A stretch of 64,000 nucleotides of DNA from Glebionis coronaria (GCA_025667525.1 CM046875.1:438352617-438416616), one strand, 5' to 3'. Shown: positions 46,901 through 59,299, counted from the stretch's first letter. Program-made: numbers and translations. The notes: generated from the letters alone by a model not told the origin.

Positions 46901-47325
46901 CGCACTTAGTAGGAAGGAAAGAGAAAAGCCTCTTAGAGTTAGAGCTTTGGTGATGACTGAGAGTGTCTATTTTACTGGAATGATATTGAAGGCTCAAGCG
47001 ACTGAGCTGATGAGGGAGAATGTCAAGGCAGATAATTTCGGTAGAATGATGAATCCGCTTTTTGTGGTAAAGTCAGATGGACTAAGGTACTTCGAGAATC
47101 GAAGTTGGTTACCGTTATGTCTACCTGAGGAAGGAGCATCTGGAGTGCGAGATTTGGTTATGAACGAGTCTCATAAGACGAAGTATTCGATACATCCTGG
47201 GTCGGATAAGATGTATCATGATATGAAGAATGTGCATTGGTGGCCGAGTATGAAAGCAAACATTGCTCGGTACATTAGTAAGTGCTTGACTTGTGCGAAA
47301 GTTAAGGCTGAACACAAAAGACCGT
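43974..47325 (+). pseudogene. gag-pol: C1 gag-pol remnant, part 1 (Gag, protease, RT, RNase H, integrase N-terminus)
   Basis: Gag from the ATG at 43974 (FHGTGGALELRRWVEKIEST) has a frameshift near 44300. Two CCHC knuckles follow (CNKCGKAGHKAVEC about 44873, CFGCGERGHKKGNC about 44963), then protease (LFDSGSDRSF about 45137), RT ([19 protein letters not shown] about 46138) and RNase H (YCDASHKGYGAVL about 46579, FTDHKSLQHI). The integrase zinc finger and the KAEHKRP block end at the B3 junction. In-frame stops: TAG 44756-44758, TAA 45572-45574, TAG 46481-46483 and TAA near 46851. Indels lie near 46518 and 46660. The product cannot be made. Confidence 0.92.
47321..47325. repeat. Target-site duplication, left of B3 (ACCGT)
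   Basis: ACCGT directly before the B3 LTR, repeated at 58141-58145. Confidence 0.95.
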
Positions 47326-48838
47326 TGATACAAGAGATTTTCTATGTTGAAAGTTCGAATCCTCTCGAATTGATCTCAGTTTAAAGTGGGATGACTTGTT
47401 CTTGTTCCTGGTGACAAAAAGTGGGGGTTGCTTATCTATTCTCCTTAAAAAGATAAATGAGTAAAGTAAATCAACATTCAAACCAAAAACAATAAATGAA
47501 ATAAGCCCTGAATTGAAACTTAACAGATAAGTGATTAAACAAAAAAAAAACGTCCTTACTGAAAACTTGCTCTGTTCGGAATAATTGAAGATAGGGAATA
47601 AACTAGCTCTATGCGGAATGTTTCCTTACTCGGAATAAATGCACCATGCGGAAAAACAACTCTATTCGGAATATTGGCCTTGTGTGGAATAAATTACAAT
47701 TCGGAAAAAGGTTTCTATTCGGAAAACAATCCTATGCGGAATAAAAGGGTCAATTCGGAAAGAAAGTCCTATACGGAAAACATTGCCTATTCGGAATAAA
47801 ATGCTCAATTCGGAAAAAATGGCTTATGCGGAAAAGATGGCTTATGCGGAAAAGATGTTCTATTCGGAATATCTGGGATATTCCGAATAAAGAGGAATCT
47901 AGGGGGCTATTTGGAATATGTAAAATATTCCGAATAGGGGACGAGTCAATCTTCCAATTCGGAATAATCCTGGGAATGAAGAACAGACACAGTAACACAA
48001 GAACAGGGAAAACGAACTTAAATCCAAATCGACTCAAATACTCAAAAAGGTTTTACCAAACTAACCAATAATCATTTAAATACCATAAGTAACAAATCCC
48101 ACCAATAAAAACACTAAATCAACAACTTTTAAGAGATCAAAATCAATCACACAAGAACTTAAGAACTTGCAATAAAAAATGGAGATGAACAAGATGAATG
48201 AAAAGATGGAATTGAAAGATTAATGTAAAGGTAAACAAGAGTAATGATTGAAACTTACAAGATTGAAGGAAAAATTAAAAATCACCAAACACCCTAATGG
48301 TGTTGGTGATGAAACGAACCTAAGAAACTGGGAAAGAAGAAAACAAAAACTAAACTAACTCCCTAATTGTGTGTGTAGGAGATCCTTTTATAGTCCTTAG
48401 TGGTTGGTTGGTGAGTGGGCTTTCTTCTCTCTCTTTCGTCTTCTCGTCTTTTCAGAAAAGTTGACGTTTTCGATTCTGATTCGGGATTTGTCGTCGATTA
48501 AATTCAACTCGTCTTTTAATTTCTTTGTTAAATAGACTTGAGTTTCTTCGACATATGTAAATCTTCCATCTTTGGTCCTTTTCTTCGATAAATCTTCAAG
48601 TAGGCCCATTGACTTCAAATCTTTTGCATCTCTTGGACAATAGACTTTGACTTTAGTCTTTTTCCTTGATAAAACCCGTGCAATCCCATGTTTTCTTTAA
48701 TATTTATCTGGTTAGCTCTGAAAACACAATAAACACAAAAACCACGCATAATTCTAAACAAATGATATTAAATACGTGTTTTGGTCTTGTTTTAGCCAGA
48801 ATTAAGTGGTAAAAGGATGGGTGTTTACACACCTATCA
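47326..48838 (-). mobile_element. 3' LTR of B3 (1513 bp)
   Basis: On the minus strand it starts TGATAGGTGTG at 48838 and ends CTTGTATCA at 47326. The adjoining minus-strand sequence AAGTATATGGGATT (48839 onward) is the degenerate polypurine tract. TATAAAAGG lies at 48392-48384 (minus). Confidence 0.93.
47575..47970 (-). repeat. ATTCCGA/TTCCGCA array in the B3 3' LTR
   Basis: About twenty TTCGGAA or TGCGGAA motifs (plus strand) are spaced at roughly 15-25 bases with non-repetitive spacers. It sits at the same LTR position as the B1 and B2 arrays but is denser. It is duplicated in the 5' LTR at 56876-57270. Confidence 0.85.
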
Positions 48839-50775
48839 AATCCCATATACTTAACCATTGCCATGCCCTCATGCAATGCTTAGTGATAAAGCAAATTTAC
48901 ACTTTTCTCATAATCAATCAACCTTGGCCTTATTAACATACTACTAAACAAAAATTAAAGTACTAAGAGAAATTAAAACTTTAAAGTAAAAAAAAGGATA
49001 GAAAACCATTTTCACTTGAAAATAGCTACATGGAAATAACTTGCAAAGAGATCAAGGACTTACATTAGGGCTTTGGTGCTGCGCAGATTTATCACCCTCA
49101 AGTTTCACGTTCCCCAAACTAAGCTTAAAAACGAGATCATTGTTATTATAAGTTAGCAAATCAAACACTTACACACATGGCTTAATTAAATGCTTAAACT
49201 CCCTTATACCTAGGTGTATCTCTTATATTTTATTTTTGTCTTAGAATGATCATGAAGATGCATTTTTGGACTTATTTCGATAGTTTATTTAGGCTGAAAG
49301 CAAAGTAGGACGATTTGATCAATAGTTAGCTAAAGGACAAAATCTTTTAAAACTGCTTCTCGGGATATCAAAAAGTTCATATCTTGGCATAACTCGGTTC
49401 ACGATTTGAGACCTTTCTCGGGCCGATATTTGGCATGTACTTCATACTTCATATCTTCGAGAGACGTTCTTGAGATAATGGTCTTCTCATCATAATAGAG
49501 TTTTTTTTCACTTGGAGACTTTTGAGGGGTACTCCAACTTTGTTGACCACGACTTCATGATTATTTCTTCAATCTCTAATTGGGATTTTGAGATACAACG
49601 ATCCGCCTCCTTTTCGGACTTGGATCTATTTATCCTCATACCTTGTCAGGGTCTTTTCGGATAGACTTCTCCATGATCTTTATGGGACTTGATTGCTTTT
49701 CGTCGTGAGTCTTGATCCTTCATATTGATTTTGGGAATAATGCTTTTCACATCACTTTAGATCTTCAGCAATAAAATTGAATCCTCATGCCTTGTTAGGG
49801 CCTTTTCGGACTCGCCAATCTTCGCGCCCCGCTTCATAAGTTATGCCTTGGCTATGAAATCTTATCATTACCGAGCAACTTTTAAACGATCTTGGGCTAG
49901 AAGCTAAGTAACCTTTCAAATCGTACGACCTTACTTATTGCAGATAAATTATTAGCAAGTGATGGGAGAATAGGCAAATAATTACACCAAGTGAGCTTGT
50001 GCAAGAATACCGACTTATAATTGACTCTATCATTTCTCGTCCTCCACAATTTAAAATCTCAAGTAATGAGACTCGTGGATACTTAGCCTAATAAACCAAT
50101 TAAGGTCTACATGGTTAAGGATACTAGCTAGAATAAACTTGGATAAGTCTATTCGGGTTGAGTCAAAATGAACGCAACGGGCCTAATATGTCAAAGATTT
50201 CTAAACTAGCTACACCACTTTATTAATATTTTTGACTTAATTGTGGAATATATACATATGAAAGCAATGATAAAAATTTAAAAATTACAACTAAATGGCC
50301 AAAGTTATTAAAAATTGAAAAATGTTGAAAAATATGATTTTCCGGTTAAATGAAGGCATTTTCATGGAAAAGTCCACTTAAAACTTCGATAGAAGTCCCC
50401 CCTACACTTAAGATAAACATTGTCCTTAATGTTTAAGCATGTGGGAAAAGTCTCCCCTACACTTATGACATTGTGCACGTTGGTTAACTCGAGTTAAGGA
50501 AGAGACGACTAAAGTGATCAATTTCAAATGTGAGTATGAAGAAAATTGAATCACGATAGTTGAGAGATAGAACCGGATTTCGGATAACACGGGAGCACGG
50601 TTCTTCAAAGATTCCAAGATTGCAGTTATCCCTGTAATCACATCACCACACAAACACAAGCGACCAAAATAGGTACTCCCCTACACTTAGGGGGTTAAAG
50701 GGATAGATAATCGGGCTGCCTCCCGAGGAGCGCTTGTTTTTGATAACCGAGTCACGAGCCTGACTCGACCTAAAA
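48839..50775 (-). other. B3 3' noncoding region
   Basis: It matches the B1 and B2 3' regions in reverse complement. It contains the AAACATT/AATGTTT hairpin (50414-50435), three internal AAGTGTAGGGG copies (about 50398-50412, 50453-50466, 50675-50692) and the post-pol stem-loop (50713-50766). No gene. Confidence 0.82.
50713..50766 (-). promoter_or_regulatory. Conserved post-pol stem-loop block in B3
   Basis: Minus strand: GAGTCAGGCTCGTGACTC (50766-50749), then an A-rich linker, CAAGCGCTCCTCGGGAGG and CAGCCC. It begins 9 bases after the pol stop, as in B1. Confidence 0.65.
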
Positions 50776-53700
50776 TTAGTTCATGGGGAACGTGGTGAGG
50801 GATGGAATCACCTCCTGAGAGGTGTCATCACCAAAGTACAATTTCACTCGTTGGCCATTCACCTTAAAATTAGGTCCATTAGGTTGAGCGAGCTCGAGAG
50901 TACCATATGGAAAAATTTGGGCAATGGTGAATGGGCCGGACCAACGAGATTTGAGCTTTCCCGAGAAGATTTTCAACCGAGAGTTAAAAAGTAAGACTTT
51001 GTCTCCAACATGGAACTCTCGGTTTTTGATCTTGGAGTCGTGAATGAGCTTAGTTATTTCCTTATAGATTAAAGAATTTTCATAAGCCTCATTACGGAGT
51101 TCATTGAGCTCATTGAGTTGGATCTTGCGTAGGTCACCGGCTTTGTTAATATCAAAATTAGCCCACTTCAAGGCCCAATAAGCCTTGTGCTCCAACTCAA
51201 TGGGGAGGTGGCACGCTTTCCCGTACACAAGACGATAAGGCGTACAGCCGATCGGGGTCTTGTAAGCAGTACAGAAAGCCCACAAAGCATCATCAAGTTT
51301 ATCAGCCCATGCGGCACGATGCTCTCCCACGGTTCTTTCCAGAATTCGCTTAAGTCCTCGGTTGGATATTTCAGCCTGGCCATTAGTTTGTGGGTGGTAG
51401 GCTATGGAAAGACGATGATTTACACCCTACTTAGCCATGACTCTTGCGAATTGGTCATTGCAAAAATGAGTCCCACGATCACTAATAATGGCACGAGGCA
51501 CACCGAATCTAGCGAAAAGAGCTTTCAAAAAGTTACAAACCACCCTTGCGTCATTAGTAGGTAAAGCTTTGGCTTCAACCCACTTAGAAACGTAGTCAAC
51601 AGCTACAAGGATGTATTTGTTTCCTTTAGAAGAAGGGAATGGCCCCATAAAGTCGATACCCCAAACATCAAAGATTTCACACTCTTGAATGAAATTCTGA
51701 GGCATCTCGTCTTTATGTGTGATCTTGCCTTGTTTCTGGCAAGCATCACATCGTTTAACCATATCGTGAGCGTCACGATATATGGAGGTCCAATAAAATC
51801 CCGAATCAAACACTTTTTTGGCGGTGTAGTTGGGACCAAAGTGACCACCGGTGGGTCCTTTGTGGCAAGCATCAAGAATTTCCGAAGCTGCCGGTCCATC
51901 AACACATCAGCGGATAATCAGGTCGGCACATTGTTTGAATAGGTAAGGGTCGTCCCAAAAGTAAGTCTTAATGTCAGTGAAGAACTTTTTCTTTTGTTGG
52001 GACGTCAATCCTTCCTTGAGAATTCCACCCGCCAAGTAGTTTGCAAAGTCCGCAAACCACGGGGTTTCATCAGATTTCGAATTTATAGACATTAAGGTCT
52101 CCAAGGGAAAAGAATCATTGATTTCTTTGTTCGGATGATCCCCTTGGTAAGGATCCTCAAGTCTGCTGAGATGATCCGCGGCTAGGTTTTCTGCTCCTTT
52201 CTTATCGCGAATTTCGATTTTAAATTCCTGGAGCAGCAAAACCCAGCGAAGAAGTCTTGGTTTGGAATCTTGCTTAGTCAACAAGTACTTCAGCGCGGAA
52301 TGATCGGTATACACAATTGTGGTGGAAAGGACAAGATAGGGGCGGAATTTTTCAAAAGCATAGACAACAGCTAAAAGCTCTTTTTCGGTTGTCGTATAAT
52401 GCAATTGTGCCCCCGTCATTGTCTTGCTAGCGTAATGGATTGGTTGGAAGTGTTTGTTCACTCTTTGTCCAAGAACCGCTCCAATAGCAAAATCACTAGC
52501 ATCGCACATCAACTCAAAGGGCAGCTCCCAATTAGGGGTAACCAACACGGGTGCCTTAGTTAGCTTATCCTTAAGCGAGTTGAAGGCTTCAAGACACTCT
52601 TTGGAGAAGATAAAAGGAGTATCTTTTTCCAAGAGGTGGGTCATCGGGCGAGTGATTTGAGAAAAATCTTTGATGAATCGACGGTAGAAGCCCGCATGAC
52701 CCAGGAAACTTCTCACACCCTTCACGGTTGAAGGTGGAGGCAACTTTGCGATAACATCGACTTTAGCACGGTCTACTTCAAGACTGGCTTTCGAGATCTT
52801 ATGTCCAAGCACGATGCCTTCTTTTACCATAAAATGGCATTTTTCCCAATTCAGAACTAGGCGAGTGTCTTCGCACCGCTTGAGCATACGTTCCAAATTG
52901 GCAAGGCAAGAAGAGAATGAATCCCCGAAGACCGAGAAATCATCCATGAAGACTTCCATGGTGTGTTCCACCATGTCATGGAAGATAGCTAACATGCACC
53001 TTTAGAAAGTCCCGGGCGCATTACATAGGCCAAAAGGCATTCTTTTGTAAGCAAATGTGCCATAGGGACAAGTGAATGTAGTCTTTTCTTGATCTTGGGG
53101 ATCGATGGGTATTTGAAAATAACCCGAGAAACCATCAAGAAGGCAGTAATATTCATTACCCGCTAAACGTTCAAGCATTTGGTACATAAAAGGTAGAGGG
53201 AAATGATCCTTTCTTGTGGCATCATTGAGTTTGCGGTAGTCTATACAAACTCTCCACCCAGTAACGAGACGAGTGGGAATCAACTCGTTGTGTTCATTGG
53301 GAACAACGGTTATTCCGCCCTTCTTGGGCACACAATGGATTGGACTAACCCAGGGTGAATCCGAAATATGGTAAATCATACCCGCATCAAGAAGTTTGAT
53401 AACCTCTGTTTTGATGACTTCATGGATATTTGGATTCACCCTTCGTTGGCTTTGAATTGTGGGCTTAAAGTCGTCCTCCATGAGAATTTTATGTGTGCAG
53501 AAGTGAGGATCAATTCCACGAATATCCGAAATTTTCCAAGCAATAGCCTTCTTATGATCTTTCAACACGGTGATAAGTCGGGCTTTTTCTTCTTCCTTCA
53601 AATCCTTAGCAATGATGACTGGCGACTTCTTCTCTTCGTTAAGGAACACATACTCGAGATGGGGCGGCAACTCCTTAAGTTCTAAATCCGGAGGATTTTC

Positions 53701-56420
53701 GACGGGAGGCGTATTCGAAGTTGAAGTATCGATAGCAATGACCGTGGGAGATGGAGGCGAAGGATTGTCTTCGGTGAGAAGATTGTCAAAGAAATTCATG
53801 TCTTCATCCCCATCGGTGGGAGAATCATTAGTAGCTGAGTTCGCATCTCCCATGGTATCTTCAAGATTGTTCCAAAATAAATCACTATCTCCAAATAGAG
53901 ACAACGATGAATCAATAGAGGACACGGTCTCAACATTGGGAAGAGAGGTAGGAATACTTTTGCAAGCATCATTAAAGTGTTCTTCACAAGCCTCATCAAG
54001 AACGTCAATACAATTAACACTCTTATATGAATAAGGCTGTTTAGACAACTTTCCCATGTTGAAGACTACTTTATCGTCATCCACTCTCATGATAAGCTCA
54101 CCGGCTTCAACATCAATGAGAGTGCGACCGGTCCTCAAGAATGGACGTCCAACAATTAGTGGCACACGGGGGTCCATCTCGTAGTCGACGACAACAAAAT
54201 CAGCAGGAAAGGTGAATTTGTCGACTCCTACAATGACGTCTTCGGCTATCCCCACTGGATAAGCAACCGTACGATTAGCTAATTCCAAAGTCATTTTGGT
54301 GGGGACTAGCTCTGGGAGAGATAATTGCTTCCAAACACTTAGAGGCATGAGATTAATACTGGCACCTAGATCGGCTAGGGCCATGCAATTCTCTACTCCC
54401 GGGAAATTGCAAGGGATAAGTAAACGACCCGGATCACCAAGCTTAGTTGGCAATTTCCTTAAGAGCACTGCAGAGCAATTCTCATTAAGTTGGGTGTTGG
54501 CAATATCGAGGAGCTTTTCCTTGTCACTCAGAAGATCTTTAAACATTTTCGCGTATTTAGGCATGTGAGCGAGAGCCTCAGCGAAGGAGATATTGAAATT
54601 CAATTGTTTGAACATTTTAAGGAAGTTCGAAACCTGAATATCATCCTTGCTCTTTTGCTTCTCTTTCCTCAACCTAGATGGATAAGGTATATTGGAAGAA
54701 GAGGAAGGCTTTGGGAGAATAGGATCACTCACAACCACGGGTGGAGGAGGGGTAGAAGGAAGAGGTGGAGAAATTGGGGAAGGAGAAGGATGAGGAATAG
54801 GAGCAGGTGACTCGTTCTCCTGAGTCACAACCACCGGTGGAGGTATAGGAAGCTCGGGTTCCTTGGTACCTTTGCCACTTCGAGTGGTGATTGCTTTCAT
54901 CTCCCCTCTTGGATTCGCAACGGTGTTACTCGGGAGAGTACCCGAAGAAGAGGGTTGATTACCTTGGAAGAAACCAGCCATCATGTTCCTCAGATCTTGG
55001 CTATCCAACGTGTTTCTCATGTCGGCTCTCAAATCGTTTCCTTGCTTGACCAAGTCTGCTTTCAAGTTTCGCACTTCCTGTTGGAGATTTTCCACAATCA
55101 CATCATTGGTCCTCATGTAGGTTGCAACCTCGTGGTGTAATGCAGTGGTGGTTTGGTTGGGAGGAGCATTGTATGCGGGTGGTTGATAAGCAGGTTGTTG
55201 GTAGACTTGGTTGTTACGTTGAGGTCGTTGTTGCTGCTTGTGAGGAGGTATGTATGGTTGTCGAGGTTGTTGTTGTTGTTGAGGAGGGCGATTAAGGTTT
55301 TGTTGTTGGTTTGGGTTGGTAGGAGGAAAACCAGGTGGGGAAAGATAATTGTTAGAACGGTAGCTAAGCAAATTACGGTCACCTTGAGGTCTAGTTTGAT
55401 AGGCGGGTTGAGGATAGGTGCCATATGCCGCATTCACATTCTCAGCAGGGTAGTCTTGGGTGGCGGTACAAGTGGTGTAAGAGTGAGGACCACCGCATAT
55501 CTCACAAGATTGGCTGACAGCGTTAACTTGAGCGTTTTTAGCGTTGTTGCTGTTGTTGTTGCTGACGGTGTGGGTGACAAGCGATTCAAGAAGCGTAGTG
55601 ATTTTGTCTAATCGCTTGTCGCTGTCACTAGTGCTAGCACTAGCGACATTGGTCCGAACACTCTTGGTTTGCACACGAGATTTATTCTCAATGATGTCCC
55701 AAGCAGCATTGGAAGTCTTAGCAATAGATTACCCCCCGAGGCACTGTTCAGTGAATCTTGGTCACTCATGCTTAGACCATTGTAAAAAGTATTAATTTGA
55801 TGTACTTTGGTAAAACCATGTTGTGGGAATTTTCTTAAAAGATCTTTAAAATGATCCCAAGATTCACTGAACGACTCATCGTACTTTTGTTCAAAATTTA
55901 TGATTTCATTCCGCAAAGCGGTAGTACGAGAGGGTGGAAAAAAGTAATTGATAAACTTTGTTTCCAAATCCGTCCACGAGAGAATACTCTGTGGCGGTTC
56001 CTTAGCAAGCCAATGCCGGGCTTGTCCCTCTAAAGAAAAGAGAAAAAGTTGTAACCTTATAACTTCTTGTGGAACACCATTGAATTTGACCGTGTTGGTG
56101 AGTTGCAAGAATCTCTTGATGTGGTCGTGTGGATCATCAATGGTTCGTCCCAAGAATGGTTGAGCGGAGACCATCTGGATAAAGCCTGATTTTAGCTCAA
56201 AGTTGTTGGCGGCAATTGGAGGGATGACAATTGGATCCGTGTTGCCATCTACATGAGCTTGCAGCAGTTCAATCATCGGGCGATTATCCGGTTGATGCTC
56301 ATTGTTGTTGTTATTGTTCATGTTGTTGTTGTTATTATTATTGTTTGGAGGTGGTACACCGGCCATGTCTAAGTGATCGAGAGGCTCGGGCTCTTGATAA
56401 GACGTGGATCGGGTGCGCAT
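50776..56420 (-). pseudogene. gag-pol: B3 gag-pol polyprotein, nearly intact (Gag-PR-RT-RH-IN)
   Basis: The ATG at 56420 starts MRTRSTSYQEPEP, followed by an Asn-rich run, the Gag domain (LLQAHVDGNTDPIVIPP, HGFTKVHQINTFYNGLS) and the knuckle CEICGGPHSYTTC. A P/Q-rich linker follows, then protease (D-L-G-A-S about 54360), RT (F-M-D-D-F about 52936-52950), RNase H ([10 protein letters not shown] about 52505) and integrase ([17 protein letters not shown]-terminal [10 protein letters not shown] and [10 protein letters not shown]). Lesions: a one-base deletion near 55720 after the G-run, TAA at 53004-53002 (from CAA), TGA at 51909-51907 (from CGA) and TAG at 51429-51427 (from a Tyr codon). The rest reads in one frame to the stop at 50778-50776. 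It is the best model in this window for an autonomous helper of B2. Confidence 0.94.
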
Positions 56421-56603
56421 ACACCTGCAAGAGAACTAACAAGGCAAAAATATTTTTGGTTTTTATGTTTTTTAACTTTTTTGTATTTTTGAAAATTTTA
56501 TATTTTTTAGGATTTTTTGAAAATTTTTGTGAAAAAGTAACGTTCACGGGGAACGGATCCCAAAATCCAAGTTCTCACAAAAAACTTTTGATCTTAACGA
56601 GAA
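56421..56603 (-). other. B3 leader between primer site and gag
   Basis: Only about 180 bp, A/T-rich on this strand, far shorter than the lineage A leaders of 0.7-0.8 kb. No gene. Confidence 0.7.
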
Positions 56604-56621
56604 GAGCCGGCAGCGGCGCCA
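56604..56621 (-). other. Primer-binding site of B3
   Basis: Minus strand TGGCGCCGCTGCCGGCTC, three bases (AAA) from the LTR end. The first 15 bases fit tRNA-Asp with one mismatch; the last three do not pair. Confidence 0.82.
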
Positions 56622-56623
56622 TT

Positions 56624-58140
56624 TGATACAAGAGATTTTCTATGTTGAAAGTTCGATTCTCGAAATCCTCTCGAATTGATCTCAGTTTAAAGTGGGATGA
56701 CTTGTTCTTGTTCCTGGTGACAAAAAGTGGGGGTTGCTTATCTATTCTCCTTAAAAATAAATGAGTAAAGTAAATCAACCTTCAAACCAAAAACAATAAA
56801 TGAAATAAGCCCTGAATTGAAACTTAACAGATAAGTGATTAAACAAAAAAAAACGTCCTTACTGAAAACTTGCTCTGTTCGGAATAAATGAAGATAGGGA
56901 ATAAACTAGCTCTATGCGGAATGTTTCCTTACTCGGAATAAATGCACCATGCGGAAAAACAACTCTATTCGGAATATTGGCCTTGTGCGGAATAAATTAC
57001 AATTCGGAAAAAGGTTTCTATTCGGAAAACAATCCTATGCGGAATAAAAGGGTCAATTCGGAAAGAAAGTCCTATAGGGAAAACATTGCCTATTCGGAAT
57101 AAAATGCTCAATTCGGAAAAAATGGCTTATGCGGAAAAGATGGCTTATGCGGAAAAGATGTTCTATTCGGAATATCTGGGATATTCCGAATAAAGAGGAA
57201 TCTAGGGGGCTATTCGGAATATGTAAAATATTCCGAATAGGGGACGAGTCAATCTTCCAATTCGGAATAATCCTGGGAATGAAGAACAGACACAGTAACA
57301 CAAGAACAGGGAAAACGAACTTAAATCCAAATCGACTCAAATACTCAAAAAGGTTTTACCAGACTAACCAATAATCATTTAAATACCATAAGTAACAAAT
57401 CCCACCAATAAAAACACTAAATCAACAACTTTTAAAAGATCAAAATCAATCACACAAGAACTTAAGAACTTGCAATAAAAAATGGAGATGAACAAGATGA
57501 ATGAAAAGATGGAATTGAAAGATTAATGTAAAGGTAAACAAGAGTAATGATTGAAACTTACAAGATTGAAGGAAAAATTAAAAATCACCAAACACCCTAA
57601 TGGTGTTGGTGATGAAACGAACCTAAGAAACTGAGAAAGAAGAAAACAAAAACTAAACTAACTCCCTAATTGTGTGTGTAGGAGATCCTTTTATAGTCCT
57701 TAGTGGTTAGTTGGTGAGTGGGCTTTCTTCTCTCTCTTTCGTCTTCTCGTCTTTTCAGAAAAGTTGACGTTTTCGATTCTGATTCGGGATTTGTTGTCGA
57801 TTAAATTCAACTCGTCTTTTAATTTCTTTGTTAAATAGACTTGAGTTTCTTCGACATATGTAAATCTTCCATCTTTAGTCCTTTTCTTCGATAAATCTTC
57901 AAGTAGGCCCATTGACTTCAAATCTTTTGCATCTCTTGGACAATAGACTTCGACTTTGTCCTTTTCCTTGATAAAACCCGTGCAATCCCATGTTTTCTTT
58001 AATATTTATCCGGTTAGCTCTGAAAACGAAATAAACACAAAAACCACGCATAATTCCAAACAAATGATATTAAATACGTGTTTTGGTCTTGTTTTAGCCA
58101 GAATTAAGTGGTAAAAGGATGGGTGTTTACACACCTATCA
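56624..58140 (-). mobile_element. 5' LTR of B3 (1517 bp)
   Basis: Copy of 47326-48838 with the same termini. The TATA box TATAAAAGG is at 57695-57687 (minus) and should drive B3 transcription; the ATTCCGA array is at 56876-57270. It ends at the ACCGT duplication. Confidence 0.93.
56876..57270 (-). repeat. ATTCCGA/TTCCGCA array in the B3 5' LTR
   Basis: Same array as 47575-47970, with a few single-base differences between LTRs, for example a CGGAA core changed to GGGAA near 57078 here and TTCGGAA versus TTTGGAA near 57215. Confidence 0.85.
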
Positions 58141-58145
58141 ACCGT
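58141..58145. repeat. Target-site duplication, right of B3 (ACCGT)
   Basis: Matches 47321-47325. C1 integrase reading resumes directly after it. Confidence 0.95.
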
Positions 58146-59234
58146 CTGGGTTATTGGTGCAACCTGAGATTCCGGAATAGAAGTGGGAGAAGATCGCTAT
58201 GGATTTCGTAATGGGTTTAACGAGAACTCCTTGTGGTTATGATATGATTTGGTAATTGTGGATAGATTGACAAAATCTGCTCAGTTTTTGCCTATAAAGA
58301 AGACAAATAGTATGGAGAATCTTACCAGTGTGTATGTGAAGGAGATCGTTTGTCGACATGGGGTGCCTTTGTCGATTATTTCGAATCACGACAGCAAATT
58401 TACTTCTGAGTTTTGGAGATCTCTCCAGCATGCATTGGGCATTGAGTTGAGTTTGAGTACGACTTATCATCCCGAGACTGATGGCCAGAGTGAGAGGACT
58501 ATTTAGGCGTTGGAAGACATGCTTCGGGCGTGCGTTATGGATTTTGGTGGAAGTTGGGAACGTCATTTGCCTTTAGTGGAATTCTCATATAACAACAGTT
58601 ATCACGCGAGTATTAAGGCCGCACCGTTTGAAGCGTTGCATGGGCGGAAATGTAGTCTCCAGTGTGTTGGAGTGAAGTAGGGGAGAGTTAGTTGACTGGA
58701 CCTGAGATGATTTTGGAGACTACTGAGAAGATTGTGCAAAATTAAGAACGGATTGCTTGTTGCAAGAAGCCGGCAGAAGAGTTATGCCGATAATAGGAGG
58801 AAACCGTTGGAATTCGAAGTTGGAGACATGGTTATGCTTAAGGTATCGCCATGGAAAGGTGTGATTCATTTTAGGAAGAGAGGAAAGTTGAGTCTGAGAT
58901 ATATTGGACCATTCAAGATCATAAACGAATTGGACCGGTTGCTTACAAGTTGGATTTGCCGAATGAGCTTCGTGCCATTCATAACACGTTTCACGTGTCA
59001 AATCTGAAGAAGTGTTTGGCAGATAAGGATTTGGTGATTCCTTTTGATGAGATTCAGCTTGATGATAAATTGCATTTTGTGGAGGAACCAGTGGAGATTA
59101 TGGACCGAGAAGTTAAGAGATTGAAGCATAGTTGGATTCCCAGTGTGAAGGTACGATGGAATTCTGGACGTGGACCGGAATTCACGTGGGAACGTGAGGA
59201 TTTCTTTAAGGAAAAGTATCCTCATTTGTTCTAG
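58146..59234 (+). pseudogene. gag-pol: C1 gag-pol remnant, part 2 (integrase core and chromodomain)
   Basis: Continues the integrase: EKIAMDFVMGL with catalytic Asp at 58202-58204, [14 protein letters not shown], and [12 protein letters not shown] with catalytic Glu at 58492-58494. The second catalytic position (58384-58386) reads Asn (ISNHDSKF) where relatives have Asp. The GPY/F-like and C-terminal parts (about 58820-58960) are shifted. The end (about 59095-59234; EIMDREVKRLKHSWIPSVKV, FTWEREDFFKEKYP) is a chromodomain, which places C1 in the chromoviruses and in other members guides integration to modified histones. Lesions: TAG 58179 region, a one-base loss near 58252, TAG about 58504 and 58678. 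Confidence 0.9.
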
Positions 59235-59286
59235 TGGTACAAAATGTGAGTATAAGAAGACGCGAGCGTCGGGACGTCGCTTTTAT

Positions 59287-59299
59287 AAGGAGGGGAGGA
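59287..59299 (+). other. 3' polypurine tract of C1
   Basis: AAGGAGGGGAGGA directly before the TGTGATACCC LTR start, typical of Tekay/Del elements. Confidence 0.8.

Larger units (their letters stand above)
47326..58140 (-). mobile_element. Element B3: complete autonomous-type lineage B element (10.8 kb, reverse)
   Basis: 5' LTR 56624-58140, tRNA-Asp-type primer site, short leader, gag-pol 56420-50776, 3' noncoding region 50775-48839, 3' LTR 48838-47326, bounded by ACCGT. It is inserted in the integrase frame of C1. By visual count the LTRs differ at about 17 positions plus small indels over 1.5 kb (about 1 percent), so it is older than A2. Coding decay is limited to one frameshift and three stops. 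Confidence 0.95.

Noticed and set aside
47575..47970. CRISPR-like array because of regularly spaced short repeats
   Set aside because: Plant LTR context, 7-base cores, irregular spacers and no cas genes.
47611..48071. Several short frames with repeated RNxxF/FRIxHLF patterns, again at 56914-57374
   Set aside because: Produced by translating the TTCGGAA array.
48397..48618. 73-codon minus-strand frame repeated at 57700-57921
   Set aside because: It lies in the purine-rich U3 of the B3 LTRs, and both copies exist only because LTRs are duplicated. No coding conservation with B1 or B2 U3.
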